A stretch of 64,000 nucleotides of DNA from Dryocola sp032000125 (GTDB lineage Bacteria; Pseudomonadota; Gammaproteobacteria; Enterobacterales; Enterobacteriaceae): assembly GCA_032000125.1 (NCBI GenBank), contig DAMALH010000010.1, forward strand, positions 47,487 through 111,486. Reading direction: 5' to 3'. Shown here in pieces: positions 55,003 to 63,945 of this stretch (position 1 is the first letter of the stretch; each line of letters begins with the position of its first letter). Below the pieces are notes generated by a model that worked only from the letters and a program-made list of their open reading frames with translations, ran no database searches and was not told the origin of the DNA. The position numbers and the translations under genes are program-made.

Positions 55003-55473
55003 ATGGAATTTAAGATTCAGCAGGTGCCAGAACAAACAGTGGCCGGTTTCCATATGGTTGGCCCCTGGGAGCGCACCGTTCACCAGGGTTTCGAGCAGCT
55101 CGCCCTTTGGGTGAAATCCCATAACGTTACCGGCAGCGAGTGGCTGGCGGTTTATTATGACAACCCCGACGAGGTGCCCGCAGAGAAGCTGCGCTGCGAT
55201 ACGGTGCTTCGTGTGCCGGAAGATTTTGTCGTACCGCAAACCAGCGAAGGCGTTATTGTTACCCGAGTGGAAGGCGGTGAATATGCCGTTGCGCGGGCGC
55301 GCGTGGATGATAACGATTTTGCCAGCCCCTGGAAGCGGTTCTTCAGCAGCCTGGCCGCGGACGATCGTTATCAGATGACCGCCAGGCCCTGTTTTGAGCG
55401 CTACCTTAACGACGGTTCGGAAAGCGGCGTCTGGGAGATTGACATGTATGTTCCGGTTAGCGGCAAGCGATAA
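55003..55473 (+). CDS. sbmC: SbmC/GyrI, DNA gyrase inhibitor
   Basis: This 156-residue protein of the GyrI-like fold protects against gyrase poisons such as microcin B17 and binds DNA gyrase. TVAGFHMVGPWERT and WLAVYYDNPDEVPAEKLRCDT match E. coli SbmC closely. In E. coli it is SOS-induced; no LexA box is seen here. Confidence 0.92.
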   Translation: MEFKIQQVPEQTVAGFHMVGPWERTVHQGFEQLALWVKSHNVTGSEWLAVYYDNPDEVPAEKLRCDTVLRVPEDFVVPQTSEGVIVTRVEGGEYAVARARVDDNDFASPWKRFFSSLAADDRYQMTARPCFERYLNDGSESGVWEIDMYVPVSGKR

Positions 55474-55598
55474 AATTATAGCGAAACCGCAGCGCCCCCG
55501 GCGCCATCTGTATTGATCTATGCCAAACGCCCGGGATCTCGTTTTCGGGTGTCTGGCATTGTCTGCTACAATCGCGCTTTTGGTTTCAGGAGACGGGT

Positions 55599-56702
55599 GT
55601 GCGCCCCGATAAATCACTTAGCCCGTTTGAAATGCGTGTTTACAGCCACTACCGCACGGTACACGGGATTCGCATCGCGCTGGCGTTTATTCTCACCTTT
55701 TTGCTTGTTCGCATACTCAACGTGCCGGAAGGCACCTGGCCGCTGATTACCCTGGTGGTGGTCATGGGGCCTATCTCATTTTGGGGGAACGTTATCCCGC
55801 GGGCTTTTGAGCGTATTGGCGGCACGATATTTGGCGCGGCGCTCGGGCTTGTGGCCCTTAAATTAGAACTTTACTCCCTGCCTTTGATGCTGCTCTGGTG
55901 CGCCATCGCTATGTTTTTATGCGGTTTCCTTGCGCTTGGCAAACGACCTTACCAGGCCCTGCTAATTGGCATCACGCTTTCTGTGGTGGTGGGCGCGCCT
56001 GCGGGAAATATGGAAACCGCGCTGTGGCGAAGCGGCGACGTTATTTTCGGATCGCTGCTGGCGATGCTGTACACCAGCATTTACCCTCAACGGGCATTTG
56101 TGCACTGGCGGATCCAGATGGCGAGCTTCGTCACGGCGTTTGGGCGCCTGAGTAACGCGGGTTTCTCGCCAAATCTGCTTGAGCGTCCGCGTTTAGAAAA
56201 GCCGCTGCAAACCATGCTCAATGACGTTGTGAAAATGCGCGCACTGATTGGCCCCTGCAGCAAAGAGACGCGCATTCAGAAATCGATTTTTGAAGGGATT
56301 CAGAAAGTGAGCCGCAATATGGTATGCACGCTTGAGCTGCAAATTAACGCGTACTGGACCTCACGGGCGAGCCACTTTTTGATGATTAACGCGCGCACGC
56401 TGCGCGACACGCAGCAAATGACGCAAAAAACCCTCGGCGCCATTGCCCTTGCCCTGCAGGAGGGCAATCCGTCCCCCATCGCCGCCAACACCGAAAAGCT
56501 AGGCGAAATTGTCAGCGAGCTGCGCGAGTTGATGCAGGAAAGGCAGGGCAGCGCGCCGCAGGAAACGCCGATCTACGGCTATGTATGGCTAAGCCTGGAG
56601 CTTGCCCGGCAGCTGGAATTACTCTCACAGCTGATCTGTCGGGCGCTGCGCAAGTCGCGGTTGAGCACCGGCTTTTACAAGGCTGGTTTCGATTCAGCAT
56701 GA
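55599..56702 (+). CDS. yeeA: YeeA, FUSC-family inner membrane protein
   Basis: This 367-residue protein has six hydrophobic segments in the first 170 residues (LALITFLLV-type, then GPISFWGNVIPRAFERIGG) and a cytoplasmic helical domain. It is related to the fusaric acid resistance/aromatic acid exporter family; the substrate is unknown. The start is GTG, giving MRPDKSLSPFE like E. coli MRADKSLSPFE, with AGGAGA upstream. It is slightly longer than E. coli at the C-terminus. Confidence 0.93.
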   Translation: MRPDKSLSPFEMRVYSHYRTVHGIRIALAFILTFLLVRILNVPEGTWPLITLVVVMGPISFWGNVIPRAFERIGGTIFGAALGLVALKLELYSLPLMLLWCAIAMFLCGFLALGKRPYQALLIGITLSVVVGAPAGNMETALWRSGDVIFGSLLAMLYTSIYPQRAFVHWRIQMASFVTAFGRLSNAGFSPNLLERPRLEKPLQTMLNDVVKMRALIGPCSKETRIQKSIFEGIQKVSRNMVCTLELQINAYWTSRASHFLMINARTLRDTQQMTQKTLGAIALALQEGNPSPIAANTEKLGEIVSELRELMQERQGSAPQETPIYGYVWLSLELARQLELLSQLICRALRKSRLSTGFYKAGFDSA

Positions 56703-56818
56703 TTTGAGGTTAAGATAGGACCAGCGACCGATAAATCATTGTCAACGGCAGCCGCTACCTTTATGGTTAGGGCAGTTGTCTTAACGAATCCGAGTTTGAA
56801 TTTAGCAGGGGTGTAAAA

Positions 56819-57139
56819 ATGGAAAATACTAAGCCTTCTTTTCAGGACGTGCTGGAGTTTGTGCGTCTGTTCCGTCGTAAGAACAAACTGCAGCGTGAAA
56901 TCCAGGACGTAGAGAAAAAGATCCGTGACAACTCAAAACGTGTTCTGCTGCTCGATAACCTGAGCGATTACATCAAGCCGGGCATGAGCATCGAAGCCAT
57001 CCAGGGCATTATCGCCAGCATGAAGACCGACTACGAAGACCGCGTTGATGACTACATCATCAAAAATGCCGAGCTGTCCAAAGAACGTCGCGACATTTCC
57101 AAAAAACTCAAAGCGATGGGCGAACTGAAGCCTGAATAA
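56819..57139 (+). CDS. tmaR: TmaR (YeeX), polar PTS-localising protein
   Basis: This 106-residue coiled-coil protein of the DUF496 family holds PTS enzyme I at cell poles in E. coli. Tyr72 of MKTDYEDRVDDY, the residue phosphorylated in E. coli TmaR, is conserved. Nearly the whole sequence matches E. coli, except the last few residues. Confidence 0.95.
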   Translation: MENTKPSFQDVLEFVRLFRRKNKLQREIQDVEKKIRDNSKRVLLLDNLSDYIKPGMSIEAIQGIIASMKTDYEDRVDDYIIKNAELSKERRDISKKLKAMGELKPE

Positions 57140-57162
57140 GTTTCGCCCGCAGCATGCTTTCT

Positions 57163-57192
57163 AAAACCGCCTCTAACCCGGGCGGTTTTTTT
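57163..57192 (+). terminator. tmaR terminator
   Basis: AAAACCGCC pairs with GGCGGTTTT over an eight-base loop and eight T follow. Confidence 0.88.
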
Positions 57193-57294
57193 TCGCCCGC
57201 GCGGCGGCAGACATATGCCGCCCGGTGCAAAAAGCACATTTTCTAAGCGGATTTGTTCTCGTTCACGGGGATTGGCGATCATACTCTTTCTGTG

Positions 57295-57355
57295 CCGGCC
57301 GTTGCCGTAACGGCCGGGTCAATAACAGAACAGCGGCAATCCGTGCCGCTCACGG
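57295..57355 (+). promoter_or_regulatory. Tandem hairpins in the leader of the EF-G paralogue
   Basis: The first hairpin is a perfect nine-base stem (CCGGCCGTT at 57295-57303, AACGGCCGG at 57309-57317) over five bases. The second is a seven-base stem (AGCGGCA at 57332-57338, TGCCGCT at 57344-57350) over five bases. A third possible stem, CCGTG (57341-57345) with CACGG (57351-57355), would exclude the second. No T run follows. This suggests a structured regulatory leader 22 bases before the start codon. Confidence 0.5.
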
Positions 57356-57377
57356 TCTAACAGACTAAGGACGCATC

Positions 57378-59477
57378 ATGCCCCGACCCATCCCTCTTGA
57401 GCGCTATCGCAACATTGGTATTTCCGCCCACATCGATGCCGGTAAAACGACCACCACCGAACGCATCCTGTTTTATACCGGCATGAGCCATAAGCTGGGC
57501 GAAGTTCACGATGGCGCAGCAACGACGGACTGGATGGCGCAGGAGCAGGAGCGCGGGATAACCATCACCTCGGCGGCGGTGAGCTGCTTCTGGTCGGGAA
57601 TGGACCGCGGCTTTGAACCGCATCGTATCAATATTATCGACACCCCAGGACATGTGGACTTCACGATAGAAGTGGAGCGTTCTATGCGCGTGCTCGACGG
57701 CGCGGTGATGGTGTACGACTCGGTGGGCGGCGTTCAGCCGCAGTCCGAAACCGTATGGCGGCAGGCCAACAAATACCGTGTGCCGCGCCTTGCTTTCGTC
57801 AACAAAATGGACCGCCAGGGCGCGGATTTCTTCCGCGTGGTGCAGATGATGATTGACCGGCTGAAAGCGAACCCGGTGCCGATTGTTATCCCGGTCGGCG
57901 CTGAAGACCGTTTTGCCGGCGTCGTTGACCTGATTAAGCTACGCGCTATTTTGTGGGACGACGCAACGCAGGGGATGACTTTTAACTACGCTCCCGTGCC
58001 GGAAGAGTTATTATCAACCGCGCAAAAATGGCGCGAGAAGATGGTTTCGGCTGCGGCGGAAGCCAGCGAAACGCTGATGGATAAATATCTGGAAACGGGC
58101 GAGCTGAGCGAAGAGGAAATTGTTGCGGGCCTGCGGGTGCGTACCGTTGCCGGTGAAATTCAGCCGATGCTCTGCGGCAGCGCTTTCAAAAATAAAGGCG
58201 TGCAGCGCATGCTCGACGCCATAGTGGAACTGATGCCTTCACCCCTGGATATCCCTTCTATTCAGGGCGTCGATGAGAAAGGGCAAACGGTTGAACGCCA
58301 TCCTGACGACCGCGAGCCGTTCTCCGCGCTGGCCTTTAAGCTGATGACTGACCCTTACGTGGGTCAACTGACGTTTATTCGCGTGTACTCAGGCGTGCTG
58401 AAAAAAGGCGACTCGGTTTACAACCCGGTGAAGGGGAAGAAGGAGCGAATCGGGCGCATCGTGCAGATGCATGCCAACGACAGGCACGAGGTGGACGAAC
58501 TGCGCGCCGGTGATATCGCCGCCTGCGTGGGGCTGAAAGATGTCACGACGGGCGATACGCTATGCGATCCTGGTGCCGTGGTGTCGCTGGAGCGCATGGA
58601 GTTCCCGGAACCGGTAATTTCGCTGGCGATTGAGCCGAAAACCAAGGCCGATCAGGAAAGAATGGGCATTGCTCTACAGCGGCTGGCGGCGGAAGATCCG
58701 TCTTTCCACTTACATACCGATGAAGAGTCCGGCCAGACGATTATTTCCGGCATGGGCGAGCTGCATCTGGAAATCATTGTCGATCGTATGAAGCGCGAGT
58801 TTGGCGTAGAAGCGAATATCGGGCGCCCGCAGGTTACCTACCGCGAGACCCTGCGCAAAACGGTAAAAGAAGTTGAAGGGAAATTTATTCGCCAGTCGGG
58901 GGGCAAAGGCCAGTATGGCCACGTGGTGCTAACGCTTGAGCCGCTGGAAGCGGGCAAAGGTTTTGCCTTCGAAGATGCGACGAAGGGCGGCGTGGTGCCG
59001 CGCGAGTTTATTCCGTCCGTTGAGAAAGGCGTGCGCGAAGCGCTGAACAGCGGCGTGCTGGCGGGCTATCCGGTCGTGGACGTTAAGGTGACGCTGACCT
59101 TTGGCTCGTATCACGACGTGGACTCTTCGGAAATGGCCTTCAGAATGGCGGCGATTTTCGGCTTCAAGGAGGGCGCGCGCCGGGCCGACCCGGTTATTCT
59201 GGAGCCCGTTATGCACGTAGAGGTGGAAACGCCGGAAGAATACGCCGGTAACGTGATGGGCGATCTCTCCTCAAGGCGTGGCATGGTGCAGGGCATGGAC
59301 GAAAGGCTGGGCAGCCATATCATTCGCGCCGACGTGCCGCTTTCAGAGATGTTTGGCTATTCCACCACGTTGCGCTCCATGTCCCAGGGCCGCGCAACTT
59401 ACAACATGGAGTTCCACCATTACGCTGAAGCGCCGCGTAACGTGGCGGAGGTCATTATTGCGAGCCGCAGCAGATAA
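57378..59477 (+). CDS. EF-G paralogue (second elongation factor G)
   Basis: This 699-residue protein is close to E. coli EF-G along the whole length. GTPase motifs are intact: AHIDAGKT (17-24), DTPGH (88-92), NKMD (142-145), CGSAFK; domains II to V follow, with the domain IV QSGGKGQYGHV and the LSEMFGY tail. It is not in a ribosomal (str) operon but alone between tmaR and ybdK, so it is a second copy. It may act in stress or under different GTP supply; that is unproven. Confidence 0.9.
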   Translation: MPRPIPLERYRNIGISAHIDAGKTTTTERILFYTGMSHKLGEVHDGAATTDWMAQEQERGITITSAAVSCFWSGMDRGFEPHRINIIDTPGHVDFTIEVERSMRVLDGAVMVYDSVGGVQPQSETVWRQANKYRVPRLAFVNKMDRQGADFFRVVQMMIDRLKANPVPIVIPVGAEDRFAGVVDLIKLRAILWDDATQGMTFNYAPVPEELLSTAQKWREKMVSAAAEASETLMDKYLETGELSEEEIVAGLRVRTVAGEIQPMLCGSAFKNKGVQRMLDAIVELMPSPLDIPSIQGVDEKGQTVERHPDDREPFSALAFKLMTDPYVGQLTFIRVYSGVLKKGDSVYNPVKGKKERIGRIVQMHANDRHEVDELRAGDIAACVGLKDVTTGDTLCDPGAVVSLERMEFPEPVISLAIEPKTKADQERMGIALQRLAAEDPSFHLHTDEESGQTIISGMGELHLEIIVDRMKREFGVEANIGRPQVTYRETLRKTVKEVEGKFIRQSGGKGQYGHVVLTLEPLEAGKGFAFEDATKGGVVPREFIPSVEKGVREALNSGVLAGYPVVDVKVTLTFGSYHDVDSSEMAFRMAAIFGFKEGARRADPVILEPVMHVEVETPEEYAGNVMGDLSSRRGMVQGMDERLGSHIIRADVPLSEMFGYSTTLRSMSQGRATYNMEFHHYAEAPRNVAEVIIASRSR

Positions 59478-59511
59478 TTAAAGCGTGATTACTCATCTAT
59501 ACCGTTAACGC

Positions 59512-59544
59512 GAAGAGGGCCGAATAGCTGGAATCGGCCCTCTT
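59512..59544. terminator. Hairpin between convergent EF-G paralogue and ybdK
   Basis: AAGAGGGCC (59512-59520) pairs with GGCCCTCTT (59536-59544) over fifteen bases, in which CGA and TCG can extend the stem. There is no clean T tract, so it is a weak terminator or an mRNA end hairpin. Confidence 0.45.
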
Positions 59545-59549
59545 AAACG

Positions 59550-60674
59550 TCATTTCTTATAATTTTTCGGCGCGGATAAGAGCATTTTTCGCATCCTTTC
59601 CATCACGGTGTTCAAATCCACCGCTCGCTTAATCAGATGGCGTATTCTGTCGGAATCGTTGACGCCTTTTCTGACGTATTTTGCGATATATTGCAAAACA
59701 TAGTTATCCTCATCGCCGTGGGTAAACGACGCCAGTGTTTCAACGCAGCCTAATATATGGCTTGCCAGCGGCTGCCGCTGATTGTGCATTGTTCTGACGT
59801 AACTGGCCTGCAGGCCATCGCGGCGGGCATTGAAAATATTATATTTCTCAACGGCATGATGTTTTTTTACGATATCCACCCGGTTTGCCAACAGAAACTG
59901 CGCCACTATTTTGCTGTAGCCCGTTAACATCGCCGCATGAAAAATAGTCAGCGGCATATCGCATATTCTGATCTCAATCGTGCCCAAAGCCGGCTGCGGC
60001 CTTACATACCAGTAAATATCCTTCACGCTTTTAATAATTCCGATATCGACCATCTCGTTATAAAAGCGGTTGAACTCATCCCAGCCATAAAGGTTTTCAA
60101 TCAGTTCGCTGTTCAGAAAGGCATTCTGCCCGGTAAAGCGGGAGCTTGAAAAGGACGTATCCACGCCGTCCAGCCACGGCGACGAGGCGCTTAACGCCAC
60201 CAGATGCGGCAGATAAGGGATAAGCGCATGGCACAGGTAAATCGCTTCATCCCCGTCGTGCACGCCAATATGAATATGCTGGCCAAATACGCAGGCCATT
60301 TTAGTGATATAGCCATAGCGTTCAGCAAGGTTTTGATGACGCTGCAAATCGCTTACTACCTGTTCCCGCCAGTCTCCGTCCAGGTGACGGCCGCCGCCTG
60401 TGACATCGCATCCGTGCTTGCGCGCGACTTCCCGGACGTTACGGGCTAAGAGCGATAATTCTCCATGCATCTCCAGCACCGAAGTGTGGACCGAGCTGTT
60501 TAATTCCAGCATCGACTTGGTTAGCTCATGCTTTATCTGCTGGCTGTGTTGCATATCAGCCAGCACGACATCAGCTTTATCCACGAGCCGTGCATCGCTG
60601 CTGTTGATAAGCTGAAGTTCAAGTTCGGTGCCCGTGGTAAACCGCAGTGAGCGGGTAAAAGGTAGTGATACCAT
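59550..60674 (-). CDS. ybdK: YbdK-type carboxylate-amine ligase
   Basis: This 374-residue member of the GCS2/YbdK family has weak gamma-glutamyl-cysteine ligase activity in E. coli. GTELELQLI, HIHIGV (metal and substrate His), SSPWLDGVDTSFSSSR and GTIEIRICD are conserved motifs. The start has GAGGAC upstream. In E. coli ybdK sits elsewhere, so this is an accessory or moved copy; the symbol is by family, not position. Confidence 0.8.
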   Translation of the reverse strand: MVSLPFTRSLRFTTGTELELQLINSSDARLVDKADVVLADMQHSQQIKHELTKSMLELNSSVHTSVLEMHGELSLLARNVREVARKHGCDVTGGGRHLDGDWREQVVSDLQRHQNLAERYGYITKMACVFGQHIHIGVHDGDEAIYLCHALIPYLPHLVALSASSPWLDGVDTSFSSSRFTGQNAFLNSELIENLYGWDEFNRFYNEMVDIGIIKSVKDIYWYVRPQPALGTIEIRICDMPLTIFHAAMLTGYSKIVAQFLLANRVDIVKKHHAVEKYNIFNARRDGLQASYVRTMHNQRQPLASHILGCVETLASFTHGDEDNYVLQYIAKYVRKGVNDSDRIRHLIKRAVDLNTVMERMRKMLLSAPKNYKK

Positions 60675-60819
60675 AATGTCCTCTGCACTGAGTTGCTATC
60701 GCTAACAGTGTAGGTCAGACGGTCGCTCCTGGCAGGATCTCCCGGTGGACGATGCACGGTGGGAGAAAAAGAAATGGCTTGCCCTGTATCCTGTTAATGC
60801 ATTTTAAATCAATTAGTTA

Positions 60820-62547
60820 TCAAACCTTTAAGACATTAACACCGTACTCTGCTGGGTTGACTACTCGCTCAAGTTTGCCAATTTGTAAGAGATCGCTTTT
60901 GGAGAGCACGCTGTTTATATTGCTTTCCGGGAAGCGGAGATTTTTAATGATATTTATTTTAGTTGGTTCGCCTCTGCCATTAATATCCATAACCCAGGCC
61001 AGAAAGCCTCCGCTATATTTAACCAGGGTGCCTATTGGGTTCGGACCATATAAGCGAATATATTCTATTAGAATAGTCTTATCATAAGCATCATCGCACT
61101 CGTTAATATAACGATAGGCTTCCAGCGGCGTGCGCGGCGGAATACCGTTACGCGGATAGATTAATTTATTGACGGCTTTGATGACGGACATTAACCGGCT
61201 CAGTTCCGATAGCTCAAGCTGGCGCTTCCCTCGCGGATAGCCTGTACCGTCCAGAAGTTCGTTAGCGTTTTCAATGACATCTCTGCATATCGGGCTCGGT
61301 TCCCAGCCTAACTCTTTTAATTTTTCACACAATGCCGTGACGTGGCCTCTGAGAATATCCTTTTGAGGCGGGGACATGGTCATTTTCAACGAGGGCAGGT
61401 TTACGCTTATCAGAAGCGCTTTTCCCATCGTATGTAACAAAGCCCCTAATACCGCTTCACGGATCTGCACATCATAGGGATCGCGCAACAGGAGCATATC
61501 AGCAAGTTGTCCTGCGGCTTTTATAGCATGCCTTACCCAGTCAGACTCATCGCGTAAGAAGGCGAGGGCATATAAGAAGGTTTTGCGGTTTTCTTTTATT
61601 AAACTGAGCAGAGTGTCAACGCTTTCATAAAATATTTCCACGGGAAACAGATTATGGTTTTTGATATACATCAGGCCAATCTGGAGCTGATGGGCTATAT
61701 TCATTACGCCTTGTTCAGCGGGGAGCTGATGGGTAAGTTTCTCACGTTCCTGAATTTCATGTTGCAGGATCATTTTTTCCTTAACGCCAGGAATAAAAAG
61801 AGGAGAGGGCTGGTCAATTTTATCGCTCGATCCCGTCCGGAAAATGGCTTCTCTTTCTGACTCATTGACATAATGGTACAGCGCTTCGGTTTGTGCTGCG
61901 GATAGGTTAATAAACTGAATACCGATCGCAGCATATCCATGGTTGCCAAAAGGACGTATATGGCGAATTTTACCCTCGGCCCAAAAGGTTTCGCCGCCAG
62001 GAAATTCTAAAATAACGCCCGGCACCGTTCGGTTTATACCCAGTACCACACAGTCTGACAGGTCAACATCGATCATACAGCCGCCAACGGATAAATTACG
62101 CAGGCCGCCCGTAACTTTTAACTCTTGCGGATAGACTTCAATATTGGCTCGCGCCCGCATCCCTACAATAAAGGGTATGCGGATCCCCCCTTTGCTTTCT
62201 TGTATAAATACGGATTCAGGAAGCTGACATTCCAGTTGATAGTGCATGCTATTTATTTTAACGAGATTACACGCGACATTGCTGAGGCTATAGATCTCCC
62301 GTTCAGCATGATGTGCACCCTTTAGGGCTTCCAAATCGAAACTTATTCCATTAGCCGAGAGGTATTTCTGAATATCCATGACGGGATATTCCATTGCGAG
62401 AATCATACGGCCGGTAATCAGATCTAAATCTGTAATCTTTGCTGCCAGCGAAAAAGGTATCTCTTTAATATAGACAGACAAGGTGTGTTTATACTGAAGC
62501 AGCGAAGAAATCACTTTTGCTGAGGGGTTATTACTTTGTGTAATCAT
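60820..62547 (-). CDS. YcgR/PilZ-domain protein with degenerate HD-GYP domain
   Basis: This 575-residue cytoplasmic protein has three parts. Residues 10-110 resemble the YcgR N-terminal domain. Residues 120-230 resemble PilZ: NLSVGG at 151-156 fits the NxSxxG c-di-GMP motif, but the RxxxR motif is poor (R131, R133, N135). Residues about 280-510 resemble HD-GYP: LLHTMGK (371-376) replaces the HD pair with HT, GH (401-402) is kept, and ENANELLDGTGYP lacks the HH pair but keeps GYP. It is likely a c-di-GMP-binding effector without phosphodiesterase activity. It is divergent from the EAL gene. Confidence 0.72.
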   Translation of the reverse strand: MITQSNNPSAKVISSLLQYKHTLSVYIKEIPFSLAAKITDLDLITGRMILAMEYPVMDIQKYLSANGISFDLEALKGAHHAEREIYSLSNVACNLVKINSMHYQLECQLPESVFIQESKGGIRIPFIVGMRARANIEVYPQELKVTGGLRNLSVGGCMIDVDLSDCVVLGINRTVPGVILEFPGGETFWAEGKIRHIRPFGNHGYAAIGIQFINLSAAQTEALYHYVNESEREAIFRTGSSDKIDQPSPLFIPGVKEKMILQHEIQEREKLTHQLPAEQGVMNIAHQLQIGLMYIKNHNLFPVEIFYESVDTLLSLIKENRKTFLYALAFLRDESDWVRHAIKAAGQLADMLLLRDPYDVQIREAVLGALLHTMGKALLISVNLPSLKMTMSPPQKDILRGHVTALCEKLKELGWEPSPICRDVIENANELLDGTGYPRGKRQLELSELSRLMSVIKAVNKLIYPRNGIPPRTPLEAYRYINECDDAYDKTILIEYIRLYGPNPIGTLVKYSGGFLAWVMDINGRGEPTKINIIKNLRFPESNINSVLSKSDLLQIGKLERVVNPAEYGVNVLKV

Positions 62548-62928
62548 ATGGAATACCTGCTCACGCTATAGTTGTCTTCTCAGAAATCAGGGTGATGAAA
62601 AAATGCATTTCAACATCACGCCAGCTAACCAGAACCTTTTGAAAAGTATATAAATTCTAACGTGGGCGAACGGTTTTTATAAGAAGTTATGACGCGTTGC
62701 GCTGCCCAAAAAAAGCCCTAAATCTTTGATGTAAGTCATGGTTACCTCTACATCCCCCCAGCCTTAATACCATATACATCCAGGTAAAAATAGGGTTTAG
62801 CGATCAATAATGAATATGTGATAGGTGACGGCTATCGTGGGGGTATTATCGATCGATAAAATCGATTTAACAGCAACTTTACGTTGTATTAATATTAGTA
62901 CGAATAATAATCATAAAAGCAGGCCGAC
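62548..62928. promoter_or_regulatory. Divergent promoter region with overlapping palindromes
   Basis: This 381-base AT-rich region lies between the divergent PilZ/HD-GYP and EAL genes. TTATCGATCGATAA (62846-62859) and AAATCGATTT (62859-62868) are two perfect palindromes sharing one base, about 60 bases before the EAL start. They may be an operator for a dimeric repressor. Nothing coding is seen. Confidence 0.45.
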
Positions 62929-63681
62929 ATGCCGGATTTTAAAACATCAGGGAAATATTGCATTCATAAGATTGTTTATCAGCCCGTGTTGAATTTGCAT
63001 TATGGGCGGGTTTGCAAATTAGAAGCATTATCAAGGTTTTTCAATTTCCAGGGGCAGTCTCTTCCCGTTATCGATGTGATAACTGACCTGGAAAACACCG
63101 GCAATATAAAAAGAGCAACCTATTTTTTAATTGATTCGATTATCGCTTTTTTAGCTCGCTCACATGGCAAGAAAATTAGTTTTAACCTCTCGCATTACCT
63201 GTTAGGCGATTATGAAATAATAGATTATGTTATTAATAAATGCTTGCAGCATTCATTATCCGGCAGCCATATCGAAGTTGAAATTAATGAGAATATCTCA
63301 TCCTCAGATTTAATAAACCATCTGGATTTTTTGCAGTATATAAAAGCCTGTGGATTACAAATAGCCTTAGATGATTTTGGCGTTGGGGTATTACAAGAAA
63401 AAGATTTATTAAATTACAAGTTTGATACCATCAAGATTGATCGAAGCGTTGTAAGCGGTATTGGTCAATCCAAAAGTAAGTATGACAGATTCTTACAAAT
63501 GCTATTTTTGTGCCTGGAAAGCGGCGCTGAGGTAATTTGTGAAGGCATTGAGAATACAGAAGATCTTAACATGATACCCGGCCACGAAAAAATAAGCATT
63601 CAGGGTTTCGTCTTCTCCCGTCCGCTTTCCGAAGAGAATCTCAAAAAATTCCTTCGGCAAAGCAAATTTGATCTAAGTTAA
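62929..63681 (+). CDS. Stand-alone EAL-domain protein (c-di-GMP phosphodiesterase-like)
   Basis: This 250-residue protein is only an EAL domain. The metal and substrate residues are present: EAL (Glu32), Asn86 in FNLS, Glu118 in EINE, Asp148-Asp149, Lys169 in KIDRS, Glu205 in CEGIE and Gln225. Loop 6 (DFGVGVLQE) departs from the usual DFGTGYSSL, so activity is uncertain. The first Met is used. It is paired with the divergent PilZ/HD-GYP gene. Confidence 0.78.
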   Translation: MPDFKTSGKYCIHKIVYQPVLNLHYGRVCKLEALSRFFNFQGQSLPVIDVITDLENTGNIKRATYFLIDSIIAFLARSHGKKISFNLSHYLLGDYEIIDYVINKCLQHSLSGSHIEVEINENISSSDLINHLDFLQYIKACGLQIALDDFGVGVLQEKDLLNYKFDTIKIDRSVVSGIGQSKSKYDRFLQMLFLCLESGAEVICEGIENTEDLNMIPGHEKISIQGFVFSRPLSEENLKKFLRQSKFDLS

Positions 63682-63909
63682 TATAAAATATTTCACAACT
63701 GAAATTGGATAACGCAATATTTCTCAGAGCGGCAGATTTTAAGAGGATAGCTGCACGAAGACTGTCCGTATTTGACGCATCTGGAATCCCTCCTGCCTGG
63801 CACCATAACTACGCTTCATTCAGCACGCTACGGGACAACCGGCTCCAGGTTTTGCGTGAGGTATGCAGATGCGTAAGACTTGCAACAATATCGGTTGCTT
63901 AAACGCAAA

Positions 63910-63937
63910 AAAGCAGACGCTTGTAGACGTCTGCTTT
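63910..63937 (-). terminator. Terminator of the tRNA-Asn gene
   Basis: AAAGCAGACG pairs with CGTCTGCTTT over eight bases; on the minus strand a T tract follows, eight bases after the tRNA 3' end. Confidence 0.85.
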
Positions 63938-63945
63938 CTTAAAGC

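Noticed and set aside
63705..63902. A 65-codon plus-strand frame starting TTG between the EAL gene and tRNA-Asn
   Set aside because: No family resemblance, weak start and no ribosome site; it could be a degraded gene piece near a tRNA, but I cannot support that.
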